DNA of 5,240 nucleotides. Source: Burkholderiales bacterium (lineage in GTDB: Bacteria > Pseudomonadota > Gammaproteobacteria > Burkholderiales > CAIKXV01). The stretch lies in contig JAIENF010000638.1 of assembly GCA_019751575.1 (NCBI GenBank), positions 1 through 5,240 of the forward strand, read 5' to 3'. Under the pieces are notes generated by a model. It was not told the origin of the DNA. It did no database searches and saw only the letters and a program-made list of their open reading frames with translations. Position 1 is the first letter of the stretch. Every line of letters starts with the position of its first letter. Below, piece after piece: positions 1-5,240 of the stretch. The position numbers and the translations under genes are program-made.

Positions 1-118
1 CCAGATGCTGCAGACGTTCAGGACGGTCGCCAGCCGCAAGCCGGCGGCGTCGCGCGACCGCAGCAGCGAGCTGTTCCTGCTCGGACGGCACCTGAAACCG
101 GGCGTCGGCGGCGGGTAG
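1..118 (+). CDS. rlmE: RlmE (FtsJ/RrmJ), 23S rRNA 2'-O-ribose methyltransferase, C-terminal end only
   Basis: This is the 3' end of a gene entering from the left. The frame begins at position 2 and runs 38 codons to a TAG stop at 116-118. The readable tail, with [20 protein letters not shown] followed by [12 protein letters not shown], matches the end of the FtsJ/RlmE family, where a K-x-R-K-P-x-x-S-R-x-R-S-x-E-x-(Y/F) strand precedes a short basic end. By family knowledge, the enzyme methylates the ribose of U2552 in the 23S rRNA A-loop using S-adenosylmethionine, late in 50S assembly. The catalytic K-D-K-E residues and the SAM site lie outside the window and cannot be checked. Having ftsH directly downstream is the classic neighbourhood and supports the call. 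The short glycine-rich end after LKP is not notable. The main uncertainty is that only about 38 residues are visible. Confidence 0.82.
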   Translation, partial: QMLQTFRTVASRKPAASRDRSSELFLLGRHLKPGVGGG

Positions 119-121
119 AGG

Positions 122-138
122 GCCGGCCGGAGGCCGGC
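122..138 (+). other. GC hairpin just downstream of rlmE
   Basis: GCCGGCC (122-128) and GGCCGGC (132-138) form a perfect 7-bp inverted repeat around a GGA loop, starting 3 nt after the rlmE stop. No T-run follows, so it is not a canonical intrinsic terminator. It could protect the 3' end of rlmE mRNA or slow polymerase. Perfect short GC repeats also arise by chance in DNA this GC-rich. Confidence 0.4.
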
Positions 139-179
139 GAAGGGCTGCGGCAGGAGCATGGGCGGGGGCCGGGACGCAA

Positions 180-250
180 GTTTTCCGGTTCCCGGGCCGA
201 TATGCAGGGAGGGCCGGCGGTCCCGGGCACCGCCCGCCGGGTCCGGAAAC
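180..250 (+). other. Strongly folded segment in the rlmE-ftsH gap, possible leader RNA structure
   Basis: TTTCCGG (182-188) pairs with CCGGAAA (243-249). After a small internal loop, CCCGG (191-195) pairs with CCGGG (237-241), giving a stem of about 12 bp. The enclosed region holds a further 6-bp hairpin, GGCGGT (216-221) with ACCGCC (229-234), around a CCCGGGC loop. The palindrome TCCCGGGC occurs twice (190-197 and 221-228). No known riboswitch or sRNA family is recognised. The structure lies upstream of the terminator at 298-322 and shares a segment that could compete with it. Function is unknown. Confidence 0.35.
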
Positions 251-297
251 GCGCGTTGCACCGCCTCACCTCCCGGAGACCGTGTTGGTCGAGGCAT

Positions 298-322
298 GAC
301 CGGACCCTTTCCGGTCTTGTTT
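298..322 (+). terminator. Rho-independent terminator between rlmE and ftsH
   Basis: GACCGGA (298-304) and TCCGGTC (310-316) form a perfect 7-bp stem with a 5-nt CCCTT loop, followed at once by TTGTTT (317-322). This is a textbook intrinsic terminator layout in an otherwise T-poor region. It probably ends the rlmE transcript about 180 nt past its stop codon. It also lies 64 nt before the ftsH start, so if transcription reads through from upstream it could act as an attenuator for ftsH. Confidence 0.7.
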
Positions 323-328
323 CGGGTT

Positions 329-334
329 TAGAAT
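329..334 (+). promoter_or_regulatory. Possible -10 element of an ftsH promoter
   Basis: TAGAAT (329-334) matches the sigma-70 TATAAT consensus at 5 of 6 positions and sits in the most A/T-rich patch of the gap, immediately after the terminator. This is where a promoter for the ftsH-folP-glmM operon would be expected. No convincing -35 hexamer lies 16-18 bp upstream, because the terminator stem occupies that space. I also looked for a sigma-32 type promoter, since ftsH is a heat-shock gene in E. coli, and found no good match. If used, transcription would start near 341. Confidence 0.3.
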
Positions 335-344
335 GTTTCCTTTC

Positions 345-364
345 GCGCGGGTCGCCGCCCGCGC
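345..364 (+). other. Hairpin in the ftsH 5' leader
   Basis: GCGCGGG (345-351) and CCCGCGC (358-364) form a perfect 7-bp stem with a 6-nt TCGCCG loop. It ends 11 nt before the ftsH Shine-Dalgarno. With a start of transcription near 341 it would be the 5'-terminal stem of the mRNA. It could stabilise the transcript or affect ribosome access. The stem itself does not cover the ribosome binding site. Confidence 0.4.
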
Positions 365-375
365 CTTACCCCAGC

Positions 376-380
376 AGGAG
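376..380 (+). promoter_or_regulatory. Shine-Dalgarno AGGAG that sets the ftsH TTG start
   Basis: AGGAG at 376-380 lies 6 nt before the TTG at 387. This is ideal spacing and decides the start in favour of TTG 387 over the in-frame ATG at 333, which has no comparable site upstream. Confidence 0.8.
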
Positions 381-386
381 CAGCGC

Positions 387-2285
<1,899 letters not shown>

Positions 2286-2295
2286 GCCCCTGCGC

Positions 2296-2299
2296 GGAG
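2296..2299 (+). promoter_or_regulatory. Shine-Dalgarno GGAG for the folP GTG start
   Basis: GGAG at 2296-2299 lies 9 nt before GTG 2309, inside the short ftsH-folP gap. It supports the GTG. The next in-frame ATG (2366) would fall inside the conserved L-M-G-V-I-N-V-T-P strand and is too late. Confidence 0.6.
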
Positions 2300-2308
2300 C
2301 CCGGTTCC

Positions 2309-3166
2309 GTGCGTCGTTACTGGAGTTGCGGACGGTTCAGGATCGCCCTTGACCGCCCGCGCCTGATGGGGGTGATCAACGTCACCCCCGATTCCTTCTC
2401 CGATGGCGGGCAGTTCCTCGACATGGCATCCGCCGTCGCGCACGGTGGGGCCCTGGTCGGCGAAGGCGCGGACATCGTGGACATCGGGGGCGAGTCGACC
2501 CGGCCCGGCGCCGCGGAAGTCAGCGTGTCGGAGGAAATGCGCCGCGTGCTCCCGGTGGTCGAAGGACTCGCCGAGGCCGGGGTTCCGTTGTCGGTCGACA
2601 CGACGAAGCCGGCGGTGATGAGCGCTGCCATCGCCGCCGGTGCGTCGATCGTCAACGACATCCAGGCGCTGCGCACGCCGGGCGCGCTCGAGACCCTGGC
2701 GGACAGCGAGGCCGGTGTCTGCGTGATGCACATGCAGGGGACACCCGCGACGATGCAGCGCGAGCCCCGGTACGCCGACGTGGTGTCCGAGGTGATGGCC
2801 TTCCTCGCCGGCCGGGTCGATGCGCTGGTGCACGCCGGGGTGGTGCGCGAGCGGATCGCGGTCGATCCCGGCATCGGCTTCGGCAAGACCCTTGAACACA
2901 ACCTCGCGCTGCTGCAGGCGCTGCCGCGCCTGCACGACCTGGGCTGTACCGTGCTGGTCGGTGTTTCACGCAAGTCGATGCTCGGGGCGCTCACCGGCCG
3001 GGCGACCGGCGAGCGGCTGGCCGCCAGCGTCGGCAGCGCACTGTGGTGCGCGCTTCATGGCGCTGACATAATCCGGGTCCACGACGTGCGCGAGACGCGG
3101 GATGCCCTGATGGTCTGGCGCGCGCTCGACGCGCCCAACCGTTCAGGCAACAGGCAACTTCCTTGA
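2309..3166 (+). CDS. folP: FolP, dihydropteroate synthase
   Basis: This cytoplasmic TIM-barrel enzyme joins 6-hydroxymethyl-7,8-dihydropterin pyrophosphate to p-aminobenzoate, giving 7,8-dihydropteroate for folate synthesis. It is the sulfonamide target. The GTG start gives 285 residues (E. coli 282), beginning [20 protein letters not shown], which fits the family's first strand. Signature motifs in order are [11 protein letters not shown] (24-34), [11 protein letters not shown] (58-68), SVDTTKP (95-101), NDIQAL (116-121), MHMQGTP (140-146), DPGIGFGKT (186-194), SRK (220-222, pterin and pABA site) and RVHD (256-259). F30, T64 and P66 correspond to E. coli F28, T62 and P64, so the common resistance positions look wild type, and there is no sign of a Sul-type insertion in that loop. 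The frame is open far upstream inside ftsH, but no family homology extends there. The TGA overlaps the glmM start (TTGA), so the two are probably translationally coupled. Confidence 0.96.
   Translation: MRRYWSCGRFRIALDRPRLMGVINVTPDSFSDGGQFLDMASAVAHGGALVGEGADIVDIGGESTRPGAAEVSVSEEMRRVLPVVEGLAEAGVPLSVDTTKPAVMSAAIAAGASIVNDIQALRTPGALETLADSEAGVCVMHMQGTPATMQREPRYADVVSEVMAFLAGRVDALVHAGVVRERIAVDPGIGFGKTLEHNLALLQALPRLHDLGCTVLVGVSRKSMLGALTGRATGERLAASVGSALWCALHGADIIRVHDVRETRDALMVWRALDAPNRSGNRQLP
2368..2389 (+). other. 8-bp hairpin inside the folP start region
   Basis: GGGGGTGA (2368-2375) and TCACCCCC (2382-2389) form a perfect 8-bp inverted repeat with a 6-nt loop, about 60 nt into folP. It covers the codons of the conserved M-G-V-I-N-V-T-P strand. 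The protein motif itself favours some complementarity (Gly-Val against Val-Thr-Pro codons), but the choice of GGG for Gly and CCC for Pro makes it complete. It could affect folP translation, or be chance. Confidence 0.4.
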
Positions 3167-4536
3167 CCCGAAAGTACTTTGGCACCGATGGCGTGCGCGG
3201 CCGCGTAGGCGTGCCTCCGATCACCCCCGACTTCGTGATGCGGCTGGGCAACGCGGCGGGGCGGGTGCTCGCCGGCCAGCAGGGCGATGCCGCGCCGGCG
3301 GGTGCCGCACGCGCGCCGGTGCAGCCGGCGGTGGTGATCGGCAAGGACACGCGGGTGTCGGGGTACATGCTCGAGTCGGCACTGCAGGCCGGACTGTCCG
3401 CGGCCGGCGTGGATGTCTACCTCTGCGGTCCGATGCCGACGCCTGCGGTGGCCTACCTCGCGCGCGCGCTGCGCCTGTCGGCAGGCATCGTCATCAGCGC
3501 CTCGCACAATCCCTACGAAGACAACGGCATCAAGTTCTTTTCGGGCGACGGCAACAAGCTGCCCGATGCGGTCGAGCTCGAGATAGAACGCGTGCTCGAC
3601 GAGCCGATGGTCACGCGCGAATCGGCGCACCTGGGACGTGCGCGACGGATCAGCGATGCCGGCGGGCGCTACATCGAGTTCTGCAAGGGGACCTTCCCGG
3701 CCGAGCGCGACCTGCGCGGGATGCGCATCGTGGTCGATTGCGCGCATGGCGCGACCTACCACGTCGCCGGACCGGTGTTCCACGAACTGGGTGCCGACGT
3801 GATCGCGATCGGCAACCAGCCGGACGGCTTCAACATCAACCGCAGTTTCGGCGCCACCCATCCGGCCGCGCTGCGCGAGGCGGTCAAGGCGAACCGTGCC
3901 CACCTCGGCATCGCGCTCGACGGCGATGGCGACCGCCTGCTCATGTGCGACCAGGATGGCACCGTCTACGACGGAGACCAGCTGCTGCATGCGATCGTGG
4001 TCGATCGCCACGAGAGCGGGCTGCTGGTCGGGGGGGTCGTCGGTACGCTGATGACCAACCTGGCGATGGAACACGCGCTCGCGGCGCGGGACATCCCTTT
4101 CGTCCGCGCAGCGGTCGGCGACCGCTATGTGCTCGAGCAGCTGCGCGCGCGCGGCTGGCAGGTCGGCGGCGAGAATTCCGGCCATATCCTCTGCCTCGAC
4201 CGGCACACCACCGGCGACGGCATCGTGTCCGCGCTGCAGGTGCTGGCCGCGATGCGGCGCACCGGCCGCAGCCTGGCCGAGGTCGCCGGGTCGCTGGTGC
4301 TGTTTCCGCAGGTACTGATCAATGTACGCACCGCCGATCCCCGGGCATTCCGCGAGAATCCGGCGGTGGCGCAGGCGGTTGCCAGCGCCGGCGAGGCCCT
4401 GGGAGCCCGTGGCCGGGTGCTGTTGCGTCCGTCAGGAACCGAACCGGTCGTTCGGGTGATGGTCGAATCCGACCAGGAATCGCTGTCCCGGCGCTGCGCG
4501 GAATCGATCGCCGAGGCCATCGGGAAGGCGGCCTGA
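3163..4536 (+). CDS. glmM: GlmM, phosphoglucosamine mutase
   Basis: GlmM interconverts glucosamine-6-phosphate and glucosamine-1-phosphate, the step before GlmU on the way to UDP-N-acetylglucosamine for peptidoglycan and LPS. It belongs to the cytoplasmic alpha-D-phosphohexomutase family and needs Mg2+. The 457-residue product starts [16 protein letters not shown]. It has the phospho-serine loop ISASHNP (111-117, active S114), metal loop DGDGDR (253-258), sugar loop GGENSGH (335-341) and phosphate-binding loop RPSGTEP (422-428), so all four active-site loops are intact. E. coli GlmM has 445 residues; most of the excess is an Ala/Gly/Pro-rich stretch at about 38-56, at a place where betaproteobacterial GlmM proteins also carry extra residues. 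The start is TTG, overlapping the folP stop by 4 nt, with only a weak AGG (3152-3154) ahead, so translation probably depends on ribosomes finishing folP. It is the last gene of the ftsH-folP-glmM unit; no clear intrinsic terminator follows. Confidence 0.96.
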   Translation: MTRKYFGTDGVRGRVGVPPITPDFVMRLGNAAGRVLAGQQGDAAPAGAARAPVQPAVVIGKDTRVSGYMLESALQAGLSAAGVDVYLCGPMPTPAVAYLARALRLSAGIVISASHNPYEDNGIKFFSGDGNKLPDAVELEIERVLDEPMVTRESAHLGRARRISDAGGRYIEFCKGTFPAERDLRGMRIVVDCAHGATYHVAGPVFHELGADVIAIGNQPDGFNINRSFGATHPAALREAVKANRAHLGIALDGDGDRLLMCDQDGTVYDGDQLLHAIVVDRHESGLLVGGVVGTLMTNLAMEHALAARDIPFVRAAVGDRYVLEQLRARGWQVGGENSGHILCLDRHTTGDGIVSALQVLAAMRRTGRSLAEVAGSLVLFPQVLINVRTADPRAFRENPAVAQAVASAGEALGARGRVLLRPSGTEPVVRVMVESDQESLSRRCAESIAEAIGKAA

Positions 4537-4562
4537 AGCGTTTCCGGCGCTGATCGGCCCCC

Positions 4563-4580
4563 GGGTCATGAAATTGTCAT
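4563..4580 (+). promoter_or_regulatory. PhoB box (Pho box) upstream of pstS
   Basis: Two 7-nt direct repeats, GGGTCAT (4563-4569) and TTGTCAT (4574-4580), are separated by the A-rich 4-nt spacer GAAA. This is the layout of the E. coli Pho box (CTGTCAT, 4 nt, CTGTCAT), with 5 of 7 and 6 of 7 matches. The site starts 26 nt after the glmM stop and lies before a phosphate-binding protein gene, where PhoB control is expected. It implies induction of pstS under phosphate limitation by the PhoR-PhoB system, whose genes are not in the window. Confidence 0.85.
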
Positions 4581-4590
4581 GCGCGACCCT

Positions 4591-4596
4591 TAGGAT
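4591..4596 (+). promoter_or_regulatory. -10 element of the Pho-regulated pstS promoter
   Basis: TAGGAT (4591-4596) matches TATAAT at 4 of 6 positions and lies exactly 10 nt after the Pho box. As I recall the E. coli phoA promoter, its box and -10 have the same spacing. As usual for Pho promoters there is no normal -35; the box replaces it. Transcription would start near 4603, leaving a leader of about 28 nt before the pstS ATG. Confidence 0.65.
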
Positions 4597-4630
4597 CGCG
4601 GGAGTCCATGCCTCCACCCAAAGGATCCCA

Positions 4631-5240
4631 ATGCTGAACCGCATCCGTCTGGCGTCGCTCGCCTCGATCACCCTCGCTGCCGCGACGTTCGCGCTGGCAG
4701 CCAGCTCCGCCATCGCACAGCCGCAGGTCCGCGTCGACGGCTCGAGCACCGTGTTCCCGGTCACCGAAGCCGTGGCCGAGGAGTTCCAGAAAGCCAACAA
4801 GGGGAAGGTCCGCGTGACGGTCGGCGTATCCGGCACCGGCGGCGGCTTCCGCAAGTTCTGCAGCGGCGAGACCGACGTGCAGAACGCCTCGCGTCCGATC
4901 ACCCGCGCCGAGATGGAACTGTGCCGCAAGAACGGCATCGACTACGTCGAGATGGCCATCGCCTACGACGCCCTGTCGGTCGTGGTGAACCCGAAGAACA
5001 CCTGGCTGAAGCAGATCACGCTCGCGGAACTGCGCACGATCTGGGAGCCGGCGGCCACCGGCAAGATCATGCGCTGGAACCAGGTGAACCCGGCCTGGCC
5101 CGACCAGCCGATCGCCTTGTTCGGCGCCGGTACCGATTCGGGCACGTTCGACTACTTCACCGAGGCGGTCAACGGCAAGTCGAAGGCGAGCCGCACCGAC
5201 TTCACGGCGAGCGAGGACGACAACGTGCTGGTGCAGGGCG
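4631..5240 (+). CDS. pstS: PstS-family (SphX-like) periplasmic phosphate-binding protein, 3' end missing
   Basis: This is the substrate-binding protein that captures phosphate in the periplasm and delivers it to the PstCAB ABC importer. The ATG is preceded by AAAGGA (4620-4625) at 5 nt. The first 203 residues are visible and the gene runs off the window. Residues 1-29 are a Sec signal peptide: basic N-region, Ala-rich core, and AIA before Q30 as the likely cleavage site. There is no lipobox. Family motifs are DGSSTVFP (36-43), SGTGGGF (67-73), NASRPI (85-90), WNQVNP (149-154), [15 protein letters not shown] (165-179) and [10 protein letters not shown] (194-203). The Ser/Thr/Gly loops are the expected phosphate ligands. 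C77 and C98 could form a disulfide. The wording is that of the cyanobacterial SphX-like branch (PBP_like_2), not the ITGAGASFP type of E. coli PstS. A Pho box upstream and the usual gene order support phosphate. Other oxyanions are less likely. Confidence 0.92.
   Translation, partial: MLNRIRLASLASITLAAATFALAASSAIAQPQVRVDGSSTVFPVTEAVAEEFQKANKGKVRVTVGVSGTGGGFRKFCSGETDVQNASRPITRAEMELCRKNGIDYVEMAIAYDALSVVVNPKNTWLKQITLAELRTIWEPAATGKIMRWNQVNPAWPDQPIALFGAGTDSGTFDYFTEAVNGKSKASRTDFTASEDDNVLVQG

Noticed and set aside
333..386. Upstream ATG start for FtsH adding 18 residues
   Set aside because: There is no Shine-Dalgarno before it, the extra residues do not resemble FtsH, and they would cross the leader hairpin. 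TTG 387 has AGGAG at 6 nt and the conserved N-terminus.
3055..4206. Minus-strand open frame opposite glmM
   Set aside because: It is a shadow of an intact GlmM with all active-site loops; its composition is typical of antisense reading of GC-rich codons.
4537..4551. AGCG...CGCT repeat after glmM as a terminator
   Set aside because: It has only 4 bp of stem and no T-run, too weak for intrinsic termination.
3738..4553. Second + strand open frame inside glmM running 17 nt past its stop
   Set aside because: The translation is Arg/Gly/Pro-rich with no motif, and glmM in the other frame explains the region fully.

Overview
This 5.2 kb window is an ordinary, GC-rich (about two-thirds G+C by eye) proteobacterial chromosome segment, coding on the + strand throughout. 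The order rlmE - ftsH - folP - glmM - pst is the one known from Betaproteobacteria of the Burkholderia/Ralstonia type. FtsH, FolP and GlmM also read as betaproteobacterial in wording, for example the Ala/Gly/Pro insertion near the GlmM N-terminus and the RRIIDQQY segment of FtsH. A betaproteobacterium is the best guess. Genus cannot be given.

Layout. Positions 1-118 hold the last 38 codons of rlmE (23S rRNA 2'-O-ribose methyltransferase). Positions 119-386 are a 268-bp gap rich in inverted repeats. It contains a GC hairpin just after rlmE, a larger folded segment at about 180-250, a convincing intrinsic terminator (298-322), a weak -10-like hexamer (329-334) and a leader hairpin (345-364) just before the ftsH Shine-Dalgarno. 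ftsH (387-2285, TTG start), folP (2309-3166, GTG start) and glmM (3163-4536, TTG start) follow, with a 23-nt gap and then a 4-nt TTGA overlap, so they are very probably one operon. A 94-bp gap then carries a good PhoB-type box and -10 element, followed by pstS (4631 to the window end, incomplete).

How the genes fit together. FtsH is the membrane AAA+ protease for quality control and regulated proteolysis. FolP makes dihydropteroate for folate synthesis. GlmM makes glucosamine-1-phosphate for UDP-GlcNAc, which feeds peptidoglycan and LPS. They form a housekeeping operon. pstS opens what is probably the phosphate-uptake operon (pstCAB and phoU expected beyond the window), with its own phosphate-starvation promoter. 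Its product is of the SphX-like periplasmic phosphate-binding type rather than the classical E. coli PstS type.

No mobile element, CRISPR array, tRNA/rRNA or unknown gene system was seen. The points worth a second look are regulatory: the Pho promoter, the attenuator-like rlmE-ftsH gap, the run of three non-AUG starts, and an 8-bp hairpin inside the folP start region.
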